This document shows positions 10,583 through 22,538 of a stretch of DNA of 64,000 bases, piece by piece; position 1 is the first letter of the stretch; each line of letters starts with the position of its first letter. The notes below the pieces were generated by a model. It had not been told where the DNA came from. It ran no database searches and saw only the letters and a list, made by a program, of their open reading frames with translations. Source of the DNA: Rostrohypoxylon terebratum. Lineage: Eukaryota > Ascomycota > Sordariomycetes > Xylariales > Hypoxylaceae. Location of the stretch: the NCBI GenBank assembly GCA_022497145.1, contig MU385868.1, positions 62,001-126,000 on the forward strand, written 5' to 3'. Position numbers and translations under genes: made by a program.

Positions 10583-12760
10583 ATGACACACGCCCCGGTG
10601 GACATCTGGAACGGCAACGGCATTGCCTTGGGAGCTTCGTCTCCCAAAAAGGTAGCCTATTTTTACGATTCCGATATTGGAAACTTTGCGTATGTTTCCG
10701 GCCACCCCATGAAGCCTCATCGCATTCGGTTGGCGCATTCCCTGATTATGAATTATGGCGTGTACAAGAAGATGGAAATCTACGTAAGCATTTCCAACAC
10801 CACTAGATCCCGCAAATACTATGAACATAATTAACTGATGAACTATAGCGCGCCAAACCAGCTACCCGACTGGAGATGACACAGTTTCACACCGATGAGT
10901 ATATCGACTTCCTGCAACGCGTCACGCCTGAGAATATGGACAACTTCGTCCGCGAGCAAGGCAAGTATAACGTCGGAGATGACTGCCCCGTGTTCGATGG
11001 CCTGTTCGAGTTTTGCGGAATCAGTGCCGGTGGCAGTATGGAGGGCGCAGCGCGCCTCAATCGCCAAAAGTGCGATATCGCCGTCAATTGGGCCGGTGGT
11101 CTCCATCACGCGAAGAAGTCAGAAGCCAGCGGTTTCTGTTATGTGAACGGTACGTTCTCTACTAGATCTAATTCCTCGCTCATATGACAATCCTAACATC
11201 TCATCTGCTTCACAGACATTGTTCTCGGCATCCTGGAACTTCTCAGATTTAACAAGCGCGTACTCTATATCGACATCGATGTTCACCACGGCGATGGCGT
11301 TGAGGAAGCCTTTTATACCACCGACCGAGTCATGACCGTTTCCTTCCACAAGTATGGCGAATATTTCCCAGGTACAGGCGAACTCAGGGACATTGGCATT
11401 GGCCAGGGACGATACTACGCCACAAACTTCCCTCTTCGAGATGGCATAGACGATGCTTCGTACAAGTCAATCTTCGAACCCGTCATCTCTAGCGTCATGG
11501 AATATTACAACCCAGAAGCCGTCGTTCTTCAGTGTGGTGGTGATAGTCTGTCTGGTGACCGTCTAGGTTGCTTCAACCTCAGTATGGATGGCCATTCCAA
11601 TTGTGTCAAGTTCGTCAAGAGCTTCAACCGCCCAACTCTAGTCCTCGGAGGTGGCGGCTATACCATGCGCAATGTAGCCCGCACTTGGGCATTCGAAACC
11701 GGCTTACTGGTCGATGCTCACATGGACCGAACACTACCATTCAACGAATACTACGATGTAAGGCTATGCTTGATCTCCGTACCAGTTCTTATGCTGACAC
11801 TAGATTTAGTACTACGGTCCCGATTACACCCTTGATGTCCGATCGTCGAATATGGAAAATGCCAACAGTCCCGAATATCTAGAGAAGATAAAGAATCAAT
11901 TGATCGAAAACCTGCGACGCACTGCGCACGCCCCCTCCGTGCAGATGCAAGATGTCCCGCGCCACTCGATGGGCGCAATGTCAGATGAAGAAGAAGCCGA
12001 ACTAGACGACCTTGATGAGGATGAAAATAAGGACGTTCGCATGACTCAGCGCCAATGGGAACAGCGTATAGAACGAGACAACGAATACGAAGAATCTGAT
12101 AACGAGGAACTCGATAGAGCCAACGGTGTTCATCGTAACGGGAGCACCCGCCGAACATTCGCTGATTATCGAAACTCGGACGTCGAAGCCGACAGTGGTG
12201 TCGCGACCCCGGCCAACGGTACCACCGAAAGCGTAATGAAATCCAAGGAGACCGATGACGTCGTAATGGAGGATGCGGAAAAGGCAGCGGAGCCTGAAAC
12301 CGACGCCGCGGTAGCCTCGAAGACGGACGGGAAAGACGCCAAGGAAGAAGCTCGAGCTACGAGCACATCTGAGCAGGAAGAAGCTTCCAAGGAGGCGCAA
12401 GATTCTACGAAGTCGGATAAAGACGGCAGTGAGAGCGAGAAGACTACTGCTGCCGAAGATGCAAGCTCGGGGGATAAGGCTGAACCGACTGAGGAAGCTG
12501 ATGAGGTTATGCAGGACGCTGCCGAGAACAAGAAATCGCCAGCTGCAGAGGACGAGAAGTCGTCTTCGACCACACCAAACCCGAAACAGCATTCACCGGA
12601 GAAGGTAGATCAAGACGGCGATGTTGATATGGATGAACCTACCGCCGCGCCAGAGGCACCAAAAGGCGATGCTACCGATGTCAAGAGCGAGCATTCCGGA
12701 GAGGCATCCAAGTCTCCCAAACCGGCAGAATCAGCTCCAAAGGATACCGCATCCCCTTAG
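10583..12760 (+). CDS. rpd3: Class I histone deacetylase Rpd3 (RpdA type)
   Basis: Zn-dependent lysine deacetylase, the catalytic subunit of Sin3-type corepressor complexes in the nucleus. Four exons, 10583-10783, 10849-11149, 11216-11757 and 11810-12760, give 664 residues. The ATG at 10583 replaces an in-frame TTG 12 nt upstream. The deacetylase domain covers residues about 18-390: YFYDSDIG at the start, the catalytic HH at about 153-154 in WAGGLHHAKKSEA, the zinc-binding DIDVHHGDG near 187-195, QCGGDSLSGDRLG, and LGGGGYT with the active-site tyrosine. After about residue 430 comes a long, highly charged Glu/Asp/Lys/Ser-rich tail of over 220 residues. Filamentous ascomycete RpdA proteins carry such a C-terminal extension, far longer than in yeast Rpd3. 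Introns are 52-66 nt with standard ends. The family call is secure. Confidence 0.97.
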
Positions 12761-14212
12761 AACGGTGACAACCTCATGATACCCACCCTTTTACGGCTTT
12801 TACGTCTATTTGATCATCTTGTTTTTGTCTTGACCAGGAAAAGGATGTCACGCTATGGCTAAGCGTGGTCCTGTGTGGAGACAGAAGTTGCGATTTCTTT
12901 TCCTTTTTTGTTAGATGTACCATAGCCAAGCAATGGCGTTCCGGGCTAGTCAGCATCGTCGGCCGACAGCAGACGCTTGGCATTTGGAGGATTACAGTGC
13001 TAAGATGCTTTTGTCTTTTTCATGAATACATGCTAGATTTATAAGTTTTCGGGCTTTGTGACGTGTGCTTTTTTGTAGCAATTTCTATGTTGATGGCGAG
13101 TACTTCGTAGACATCCGCTTATGGTAGAAATACTTATCCATACCCCCTACATACTCGTCGTAGCTAGAGATGATATCAACTTCCCACCTTGGTAGATCAA
13201 ATGGCGTGGAAGACTGTCAAGCAGTATGGAGCAAGGTTTATATTTCCAACAGCTACTTCTAAGAGGATGACAACGAACCGGACTGTTCCAGCTATTGAAC
13301 AGATTATCTCATCACGAATAATAGACCTACGTAAACAGCGAAGAGCTCCTTCTCTATAAAGATACATACACTTGGACGAATTGGAAGCCTGTCTGGAAAG
13401 AAATAGCATCACCATAGGCACTGATACTAATACAATATGCAGATGATACTGTCTATCAACACGAATTCTAAGATCTATGTAGGGATGTAGAATATTCTTA
13501 AGTGTAATAGATATTTATCTTCTCAAAATATTATTGTGATTATTAGGTAAGATGAACCTTGGAATCCTCATGCAAGGTCTCTCCATGATGCCTCACATGA
13601 CTATAGCAACAGTCTATCGTACATATTCTAGACTACCTATGGCATCCATCAATTGCTTGAGATTGATTAAAATCTTGAGCTTGAAATATAATTTCCCTTT
13701 TCGGCAAGTAGGTATAAGGTACCATCGCAGGTACCCGGACCTCGGAGTGTGGGGTTTGTGGCTGATACGGAACCCCACATGAGCCGCCGGCGGGACAATG
13801 GACTCGAGGCTTGAAACCCGCCCCACTGAAAAACTCACGGAAACTCACTAGTCACGTGCCAATCTTAAATCACCAAAGCTTCGTTATCGATTAAGTGTTA
13901 CCAGGAAGCTGCTGATTAGGTAATTACCTTACTGCAGGCAGATCCAGGCCTCGTCAACACTCAGCACCTGGCAGCTACTAGGTACGAACAGTTGCACCTA
14001 CAATTTACAACCTTCAACCCGTTCAACCCAAAACTCCCCTCTACAATCTTTTTACATCAATCAACATCGACATCACTGCGCGCGACTACCCTTTCCTTTT
14101 AACTCTCTCTTCTATTTATCCCAATTACGCCATTCATCTATCTAAACTGTGCGATTCTGCGCAGTTTTAGTAACCTACCTTAATCGTCCACGCAGTAGCG
14201 CAACAGATCAAA
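12761..14212. other. Intergenic between Rpd3 and Rpn11 genes
   Basis: About 1.45 kb between two plus-strand genes. The first part is the rpd3 3' UTR. The last 200 bases or so before 14213 are C/T-rich (CAAC, TTCAAC, CTCTCTTC runs) and look like the rpn11 leader. No additional gene is seen. Confidence 0.6.
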
Positions 14213-15376
14213 ATGGACCGGTTGAACAGAATGCTTGCCAGTGCTAGCGGCATGGGACTGGGCGCTGCTCCGGGAACGGTAAGCATTCTTGCATTTATTG
14301 AATATCCTTTTAACTTTCTATGATGATCTTGAATACGATCTTGTAATAGCGACAAGAGCTAACAGAGCTGGCGTAGGATAACCAAAATCTAATCGATAAC
14401 TCCGAGACCGTTTACATTTCCTCTCTTGCGCTACTGAAGATGCTGCGACACGGTCGAGCAGGTGTTCCTATGGAAGTCATGGGTTTAATGCTGGGAGAGT
14501 TCGTTGATGACTTTACGGTACGAGTGGTGGATGTCTTCGCTATGCCTCAGAGCGGTACCGGTGTCAGTGTCGAGGCTGTCGACCCGGTATTCCAGCAGAA
14601 GATGATGGATATGTTGACGCAAACGGGACGGTAAGTCTACTACTACTATATTTCATGATCCTAGACTGTACTAATTACTGCGCAGACCTGAGTCGGTTGT
14701 CGGATGGTACCACTCTCACCCTGGATTCGGATGCTGGCTGTCATCGGTCGATATCAACACCCAACAGAGCTTCGAACAACTCACACCGAGAGCTGTCGCC
14801 GTCGTTGTCGACCCCATACAGTCCGTCAAGGGCAAGGTTGTCATCGACGCTTTCCGACTGATCAACCCCCAATCCCTAATGCTTGGCCAAGAACCAAGAC
14901 AGAGCACTTCCAACTTGGGTCACCTCAACAAACCTTCTATCCAAGCTCTTATCCACGGCCTCAACCGACATTACTATTCTATCGGAATCAACTACCGAAA
15001 GACTGCCCTAGAGGAGAACATGCTCATGAACCTACACAAGCACGTCTGGACCGAGGCTTTGCAGATGGAGGACTTCAGACACGAGGGCGACCACAACAAA
15101 GAACGTTTCCAGAGATTGGTGACATTGGCTGACGGCTACGAGAAGCGAGTGAAGGAGGAGACTGAGTTGACCAAGGAACAGCTTAAGACACGATACGTTG
15201 GAAAACTCGACCCCAAGAAGCATCTAGAGGATGTGGGACAACAGCTAATCGAGGACAACATCGTATCCGTCTCGCGACAGATGATCGACAAAGAGGCAAC
15301 GATGCCTAAAAAGGAAGCAGCGGCTAACGGCCAAGCAAACGGCGACCGTATGGATGTTGAGGATGAGGAGCTGTAA
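14213..15376 (+). CDS. rpn11: 26S proteasome regulatory subunit Rpn11 (JAMM deubiquitinase)
   Basis: Metalloprotease of the proteasome lid that removes ubiquitin chains from substrates being translocated. Exons 14213-14278, 14377-14630 and 14686-15376 give 336 residues. The MPN/JAMM domain has the catalytic motif GWYHSHPGFGCWLSSVD, with zinc ligands H116, H118 and D129 in the exact family spacing, preceded by the HGRAGVPMEVMGLMLGEFVDD segment that carries the upstream glutamate. The C-terminal part (SIQALIHGLNRHYYS and later helices, KTRYVGKLDPKKHL) is also canonical. The length is close to yeast Rpn11 plus a short acidic tail ending DEEL. The stop codon lies inside a good potential intron (GTAAGT at 15373, CAG at 15424-15426). 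If spliced, the protein would end DEELNVS with stop at 15437-15439, so the true end is uncertain. Confidence 0.97.
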
Positions 15377-15439
15377 GTTCGCCTATCCGAGGTCGATTTA
15401 ACTGATTCCGTGGGTTCGATTATCAGCAATGTATCATAG

Positions 15440-15963
15440 GCGTTGGAAGGGCTAGCGGACCCGGTTTAGAAAGCTCCGGCAGTCAGAGGATTGCTTTACG
15501 GCTCGATCCCCGCAGATAATGGATGCTTGTGAGGTACATCTTGCAGTGAAGATCAGTGCACCAATACCATCACGAATTCATATCAATATCTAATGGATCT
15601 TTGCACTTGCATGTCGTGATCCTTTAATTGGTGTTTTGTCCTCCCGCTAACTGGGCAATCTAGATAGGTGTATGATAACTGAGCATTCACGATTCACGCA
15701 CAAAGCACATTGTTATTAACAATGACAATGTGTTGCCTCCATGAACATACTCATTATGCCACAGAACAATTGGATTACAATTCTATTAAATTATCGTTGA
15801 CAAAGCTACAATCTGTTGCCTAACAAAGATAGTTTTGCCCGCCTATATATTTCATTGAGGGATCACACCTGAGGTTGAGATTTGCTCATCATCCTCGGTT
15901 CATACGAGAAAGATATTGGATACCCAAGCCGGGGGCATTGATTCGATAGTAAGTCTTTTCGTG
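15440..15963. other. Intergenic between Rpn11 and the GC-rich-core gene
   Basis: About 520 bases holding the rpn11 3' UTR and the upstream region of the next gene. TTTGCTCA at 15881-15888 resembles a yeast copper-regulatory (Mac1) site but is probably chance. Nothing else is seen. Confidence 0.5.
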
Positions 15964-17547
15964 ATGGCGCGTTCTACTTCTTATAAATCAAATGACAAGT
16001 CAAGCTGGCTTAAGGCTTGTCTTCGATGCTGCGGTTGCTTTCCGATGGAACGTGAGAAAAAACCGACTCCTGGCTTCCACGCCATCCCCTACGCTAATAC
16101 TCAACCCGCGGCCGAACCTTATATGTCCGGCGCTCTACCTCTCGTCGAGTATCCCAGGATTGAACGCAAGTATCTCCCATCAAACCATAGCCAGAGCACT
16201 CTCGCTAGACCTGGAACAGCTTCGTCCCTCAACACGGTCCGCTCACCTCTCCCCGGTAACTCGGGCAATACTTATGGTAACAACAGTGGTGACCCTCGTT
16301 CCAACTGGGCTAAGGCCGACCTCACTCCTTCACATTTTACAGAGCTGCTCGACAGCATCCACGACACGCTCTCCCACGTGCCGTACGCGGTGTGCGGCCT
16401 CGCCGCGCTGTACGACCACGGGTACTCGACGCGGCGACTCAACGCGGTCAGCATCCTGTGCCCGGAGCACTCCAAGGACAACATCCGCGGGTGGCTCCGG
16501 ACCAGGGGCTACGACACGTACCAGGACTTCTTCGGGATCCCGATCGGGCCGCGCGGTTACGGCGGCGAAGGCGCTTTCGTGTACCGCGTTCGGGTGAAGT
16601 GGCTGGACGACGACAACTTCGCGCGGGTGGAGCGCATCAAGTCGCAGCTGAGCAACGCGTGGGTGCTGGGGCTCGCGGACCAGCTGGACTACTGCGCCAT
16701 GAGCTTCATGTTCCAGTACCGGATCGTGGAGGACCTCAAGAAGCACGTGGCGGCGGGCGGGAAGTCGCAGGAGCTGGCGCGCTGCGAGGGCAGGTTGAGG
16801 ATGGCGGCGCAGGATACCTTCTGGTGTCTGGACAAGGCGGCGCGCACGCACCACCACCTCGACATGAAGGCGCTGACGATGCTGACGAGCGAGCGCTTCT
16901 GGGTCCCGTTCACGACCATGTACGCACGCGCGAGACCGGAGATGGCGCGTGCGGGGATCGATGTCGCGGCTGTGCTTAAAAAGCACCGCGACTTGCACGA
17001 GCTGCGCGAGCACGAGGCTATGCTGAAGCAGTTCGGCGTGGGCCAGGAGGCTGTCGTTACCCAGCAGCCGGGACCGTTCGAGGGCATGCAGACCCTGGCG
17101 AATAATAGGAGCGTGTACTCGGTCGCTAACGGCGTCGATTCGCAGCCTACTATTCCCCTAGAGCCGCTGCCTACTAGCACCAGCCTTTCTGTTCGGTCGA
17201 GCTTGTCGGCGAAGGCGAAGCCGTTCGTGCCGAGCAGGTCGGTCAACAGGGAGCACTTGCTTGCGGGGTTGCGGAGAGTCAGCAGTGTGGGTGGTAGTGG
17301 AAAGAACAAGGGCAAGGGCAAAGGTAAGGGGAAGAGCTGGAAGGGGAAGGGCAAAGGTAAGGATGACGAGGCCGAGAGGGGGAGACCGACGATTGGTAAG
17401 CCGACGAACCCTACTGGCACTACTCACGGCGGGCAGAACTTGAAGCTGGGCTGTAACCAGAGCACGGGTCCTCGCGAGACGGACTCTATGACCGAGTCGC
17501 TCCCGAGACCGTCGATGGACGTCGAGAGGCCGAAGGAGTGGGTTTGA
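15964..17547 (+). CDS. Conserved-looking fungal protein of unknown function with GC-rich core and Lys-Gly repeat tail
   Basis: Single-exon gene of 527 residues starting at the ATG at 15964; an in-frame TTG 48 nt upstream is not a credible start. Residues about 10-30 hold a Cys cluster (KACLRCCGCFP). Residues about 120-370 look globular: a segment beginning TELLDSIHDTLSHVPYAVCG, then GLAALYDHGYSTRRLNAVSI, recalls a nucleotidyltransferase-like start, but catalytic Asp residues are not evident, so this is a weak guess. The tail is disordered, with a run of KGKG units near residues 455-480. The DNA encoding the globular part (16330-17010) is markedly GC-rich at third positions compared with both ends and with neighbouring genes. 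I do not recognise the family. Confidence 0.8.
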   Translation: MARSTSYKSNDKSSWLKACLRCCGCFPMEREKKPTPGFHAIPYANTQPAAEPYMSGALPLVEYPRIERKYLPSNHSQSTLARPGTASSLNTVRSPLPGNSGNTYGNNSGDPRSNWAKADLTPSHFTELLDSIHDTLSHVPYAVCGLAALYDHGYSTRRLNAVSILCPEHSKDNIRGWLRTRGYDTYQDFFGIPIGPRGYGGEGAFVYRVRVKWLDDDNFARVERIKSQLSNAWVLGLADQLDYCAMSFMFQYRIVEDLKKHVAAGGKSQELARCEGRLRMAAQDTFWCLDKAARTHHHLDMKALTMLTSERFWVPFTTMYARARPEMARAGIDVAAVLKKHRDLHELREHEAMLKQFGVGQEAVVTQQPGPFEGMQTLANNRSVYSVANGVDSQPTIPLEPLPTSTSLSVRSSLSAKAKPFVPSRSVNREHLLAGLRRVSSVGGSGKNKGKGKGKGKSWKGKGKGKDDEAERGRPTIGKPTNPTGTTHGGQNLKLGCNQSTGPRETDSMTESLPRPSMDVERPKEWV

Positions 17548-19382
17548 GGTGTTTGTCTTCCTTGGAGATGGGTAAGTTTGATACGTACCCGTCTGTGTAG
17601 AAAAACGCCTTTGTTAGTGTGTTGAAATAGTGTCAGTAAGTTGTACGATAGAGAACGTGTGTAGAACAATCACAGATGGATCCATGTTAGCCTCGCTTTG
17701 TGTTCTCTTGGTCCGCCGTGACTGGGAGCCCAAGGAGTGTTCCTTTTTTTTTCTTTTTTTCTTTTTCTAATGACCATTTTTGCGCCAGTGTTTTGGTCTC
17801 AACTGGCTTGAGAGATGAGATTTGACTCAAGATGAATATGAACCAGGGGGAAACTCCCACTAGAAAAAGCATACCTGTCCCCAACCAAATCACATGCGAG
17901 TGAACGTTACCATTTCCCCAAGTTGTCGCTCTAGTTCGTGCTCCTCGTATTGTAGACATTGGAGCCTTAAATCCTATGTCTAGAAAGCCCTGCGTCATCA
18001 CGACGCCTTAAAGAAACCTTGGCCAGTATGAATCTGGAACAATGCACGTAGATCAATCCTCTCAAGATTTCTTATTCTCTTCTTGTTCGTGTGAAGTTGA
18101 AACAGAGCTAACTTTAATTTCGCTATGGTAGCTGGAGGTTATACGTCAGCTATCTGGTTGAGTTAAGCCTGTAAGGACGATTGGGGTTGGAACTTGGGGG
18201 GATGATTAGGCGAACAGACGGTGGACGTACAGCGTTTTTCAGCGTTTTTCGCCATTAGGACACTGAAACAGCCACTAAATTCAGCGCCCCATGGGCTGTG
18301 GAAGATCCCGCCAAGGGGCTCCCGTGCGGCGTGGCTGACAGTTTAGTACAATACAATACAACGTTGTATAGCGCCAACCGAGGCTGTTTATAGGGCGATC
18401 TTTAGCGCTTAAATGTGCCAGCATGTGGTGGCAATTTACCTAGTACCTGCTTAAGGGAACAAGGGAACATTCACCCGTTCAACATCATTCAACCACATTC
18501 AACGACTGCCACATACCGGTTTTCCTTTTCTAGCAATTTACCATATTTGCCATATTAATTTGAGTCATGGAGAACAAAAGCATGATTGATCTGTAGGTTG
18601 TGTTTAGAGTCCATCACATTGGCAATTTCGAAAATGGAGCCTCGACGTCCCTTTCTCTGCTTTCTGGAGCCTTGCGCGCGATCCAACAACCCGACGAGAT
18701 GGTACCGATGTACTCCCCTCTCGTCCGGTCACTTTTACCGGAAAGTTTACTAACGTGAAATCTCCCTCATACCATCTCATACTATCTCTATTTCCCTCTA
18801 TAGTTCGCATAGACCCCTTTTCTATACGAAGAGGGTGTGGTCTGAAAGTCTATCCTATACCATATCAGTTATAAGCACCCACCCAACCAGACACCGGTTG
18901 AAATCGTACAACTAGAAAAAGCAACTGGAATGGCATGGCTAGGGTGACTATTGACGCTGTTACTCTTGACCGGTGTCAGAGCTGAATGCTTTCGCAGCCT
19001 TCCTATATAGCACACCCCTCTCCTACCCACTTTGCCGCCCGGCCCGCCACGATCCTTCTGGCATCATCCTCAAACCCATCTGCAGGAGATTAAACCTCTA
19101 GCAGTTTGATGGTTTCTTGGCGTTTTTGAGTTGGGATCTTCGCTCGATCTATACCAATGCGGCCTTCAGCTACCCAGCCCCGAGTTCCTTCAAGGTCGGG
19201 GCTTGATCGACTCTCGGTTTGCCAGATAAGAGTAACAAGCAGAATGCTAAGTGGGCGTACATAGAATATATACGGACACGTACTCCGAAGCCCCACGGTA
19301 GCACTACATCTTTCTCTGCAAGCACCGTCTTTTGGGTCTCACGTATCACGGGATCGACAGGTCGCTCCCCGATCCGCTCGCC
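17548..19382. other. Intergenic, no gene seen
   Basis: About 1.8 kb between two plus-strand genes. It contains T-rich runs (17742-17767) and short direct repeats (AGCGTTTTTC twice near 18231-18250). No coding frame shows family features. Confidence 0.55.
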
Positions 19383-21286
19383 ATGGACTCCCCCCACCAT
19401 GGCGAATCTATCTACTATAGATATAGAGCCGCATACGTCCGCCACTGGTCGGGAGACTTGTTGTATTGTACGGGACCCGACGCAAACAGAGTCCAGGAGA
19501 ACTGGGACTTGATCAGTCTTGCCTTGAATACTCTCAACCCTACGCCTACAACCGTTGCTTACGCTTATCTCTTCAAGCTAGATGGCGACTTTCAAATATA
19601 CGAGCTGCGTCAGGCAAAAAAAACGGTTCTTACTGGAATAATAATTAACAGTGTTGCCGACCAGACCAACGCTAAGCGAGATTTTGACAGATCCTTCTGT
19701 AACATACTCATGCGTGAGGCTAACTTCGCCATTGCCTATGATATGAGGCTCGGTCACACACTTCCGGCTCGTCATGAAAAGGTTACAGAAGAGATCGTGT
19801 CTCTCTTTGATAACTTTCTGCGGTATCAGGGTGAAAATGACAAGTGGGCCGAATCTGGGCGAGCTTATTTCACCGAACGCGTTCGTCACTTCACTTCTCA
19901 GGGGATACCGATCGAGTTTTGCTTGCCTGCCTTCCCTTGCAAGTCATCCAACTTTGACAAGGTTACCGGGAAGGACCCTGACCGTGGAGAGCTGCTTGCG
20001 TTGGAGCGCTTGCACAGTTTCGTAGAGGCTATCGAGAAGATATATGATGCAGGTGCAAAACTCTGGATTATTAGCGATGGACATGTCTTCAGCGACTGCA
20101 GTAAGTTTCCTCTAACCTAATTTTCTAGGCGACACTCACAATTAGTAGTTGGTGTCGACGACGCTACTGTAGATTCGTATGGCCTACAGTTGATCAAGAC
20201 GAACCGCGCCATTGGACTCCGGAGAGGAAATACAGATCGGGTAGGATTCAAGTCTCTGACTGACCTCTTCGAGGTTCAGAGGTGTAAGAACAAACAAGCA
20301 AGGTTCTCTCAGCTTGATATTCCTCCCATCGAGCACCATGTCTTCACACAGATGACCACAGAAGCGGAGCTTTGCCGACGTATCCTCATGGCTGGGTGTA
20401 AATCCCAAAGCTCTGAACTCCGAGCTCGGATCGATTCTCAAGACCCTGCTCTTCTAGCTTTATATCGCGGGTTTTCGCGGTTTATGCTAGAAGATCTATC
20501 TTATCATCCATTTGTTCGAGTGATGAGCCGATCAAAGCAGAAGAAACTTTCAGCTAAAGTGGCTTTTGAGATGATGATGGTGAGCCCTATATTCTCTACC
20601 CTAGTTACCTTGGTTTGAATTGTACAAATGACGAGATCCGCTGACTATATTGGTTGCTACAGAGAAACCAGGCGTATTCCAATCTTGTGGAACTGCTCTT
20701 CCCCAACCACATTCGGTTATCTATCCACGCGTGAGTTACTCAAGAGCATCCCGAGACATATTTATGCAAATACCTGCCCAACAGAACTGACGATACTTAC
20801 CTATTTAGGCACAACAATGCTGGTCCCAAGTTCGGCATCCAGCTCTTCGACCCCAAGATCGTTCGGGCCGTTGAGACACTCTCACCAGACAGTCTGCCCA
20901 TGATCTCCCGTGACCTGCTACACATCCCTACTCCATGGCATAACTGCGTGGTCAAGCTTGTTGGTACCGATATCCTGTGTGTCACCAAGGCCAAGGTGGT
21001 GCGAGACGCGATAGCAAGCGACCGGATGACTGGTAGCCTTGTAAAAGGAAACCAGATTGATTGTATCCCGGCAGCGTATTACACCATAGGTCCTACTCTT
21101 AAGGAACGAGAGCTGTTGAAGAAACGTGAACGTGAGCATGAGCGTGAGCATGAACGTGAACAAAATGAGCACAAGGAAGCACTGACCAAAAACGCACCCC
21201 AAATTATCGTCACGTCGGATAAGGAGATCATAGCATCGTTAGTAACCGATTCAGCGTCTCATTCAGATCAACTAGATACCTACTAA
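19383..21286 (+). CDS. DIT1/PvcA-family isocyanide synthase-like protein
   Basis: Family members turn the amino group of an amino acid such as tyrosine or tryptophan into an isocyanide using ribulose-5-phosphate, or act in the yeast dityrosine pathway (Dit1). Four exons, 19383-20100, 20149-20579, 20663-20730 and 20809-21286, join in frame to 564 residues. The start is the ATG at 19383; an upstream in-frame TTG at 19332 is ignored. The core signature is strong: PIEFCLPAFPCKSSNFDKV, then TGKDPDRGELLALERLHSF, KLWIISDGHVFSDC and IGVDD. Later come IRLSIHAHNNAGPKFGI, spanning the last splice junction, and IPTPWHNCVVKL. It is a stand-alone enzyme: no NRPS module and no fused Fe(II)/2-oxoglutarate dioxygenase domain is present. 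A His/Glu/Arg-rich coiled-coil-like tail (REHEREHERE) follows. The next gene downstream is a CTR copper transporter. Whether it makes an isocyanide or a spore-wall precursor cannot be told from sequence. Confidence 0.88.
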
Positions 21287-22538
21287 TACGATTATCAAGA
21301 ATGACTACTGGCCCCGATCGATACTTTGCTGCCAGTTCCAATCCTCTAACGTGCGAAAACGATTACGTTTTTGTGTAAACTGATCAAACGCTGGTGTTAC
21401 ACATGTATCTGTCAAAATAGGGGAAGAATCGGAGGACTCGTTGGTGATGTGGGACAAAATGATGTAATCATTCTAATGGAAGTTCAATACTAGGGTATGT
21501 CTCCAGGAACCTTCACGGTTAATGGTAATCTCGAACTACCTAGTAGTTATTTCTACCTAAGCTCTTGTATATTTCTAGGTGGCTAATGATTAATGATATA
21601 CCTCGATAGATACTAGGGATGTATAACCCTGAGCGGCAAAATATGAACCCCCACCTCTCCACCAACCATAGGCCCAGGTGAGGGTGTAACTACCTGGTAA
21701 TACCATCTACGTATATGTGGTATGAGTTCAATTAGGTGTAATCGCGACCGAAAAGGACAAATAAAATGGCAAGACCTGTATTCATAGGAAGAGAAGAACT
21801 GCGTGGAATGATCTAAGGTTGGCAAGGACACCCGTGAATGACAGTCGGTGGCAATGATTTTATAGGAAAGGACCGTACGGTCTTCCTGATGGCCACAATG
21901 ATATAGGTACCAGGTAGAATGTGCTCAAATGTTCTCCTATATCTGTGGGAAGTACCGGTAGCAAACAATTAGCGTGGTAGGGTACCACTGATCTGGAACC
22001 GCTTACAGTCAGTAACGTACCGCAGCCCGTCTAACCAGGTGGCACGAGAAATACAGATTTAAAATACAGTGGGAGGACAGCTGTTTGCTTCTACGTCAGG
22101 CAGGCTCGAGAGCTATTGAATGTCGACTGGGAAGGTGCGGTAGTATTATCTAGCACACACTGCCACGCATTGGCCATATCCAACGTGCCTGCCAGCCTGA
22201 CGGGCGATCGCTTCCAGGTAAGTGCTATCCAACTGTCGGCTGTACCTATCAACCATTTTATTTTATTCGACGATTTATTTTCTTTTCTCCTTTGTAACTT
22301 CCCTGTAAAGAGCCCTGTAAGGAAAGCTTAGACTTATCTCGATAATCTTTTTCTCCCCCCTCGTCACCGTCCCGACTAATCAGTCACATCCTGTGTTGTC
22401 TTATATCTACACACTCGGTGCAAAAAACGTAAACCTTTCTTCCAATTACAACAACGCAAACCACAATTCCTCATCACATCAAACTTCCCTTTTTTGACGA
22501 AACACTTTTCTAACGCGACAAGTTCGCTATCATCAAAC
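21287..22538. other. Intergenic between isocyanide synthase-like gene and CTR gene
   Basis: 1.25 kb. Possible promoter of the copper transporter, with a CT-rich leader (22255-22380, 22435-22530). No coding frame is supported. A TGTGCTCAAA at about 21919 is one base off the yeast Mac1 copper-response core; this alone is not significant. Confidence 0.5.

Noticed and set aside
12002..12592. Minus-strand ORFs opposite the Rpd3 tail
   Set aside because: Mirror of the acidic low-complexity coding sequence.
15881..15888. TTTGCTCA as a copper-response element for the isocyanide synthase-like gene
   Set aside because: It lies upstream of a different gene, 3.5 kb away, and an 8-bp match is expected by chance in 64 kb.
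16330..17013. Long minus-strand and alternate-frame ORFs within the 15964 gene
   Set aside because: GC-rich third positions leave few stop codons in other frames; composition is Arg/Val/Leu-biased and non-protein-like.
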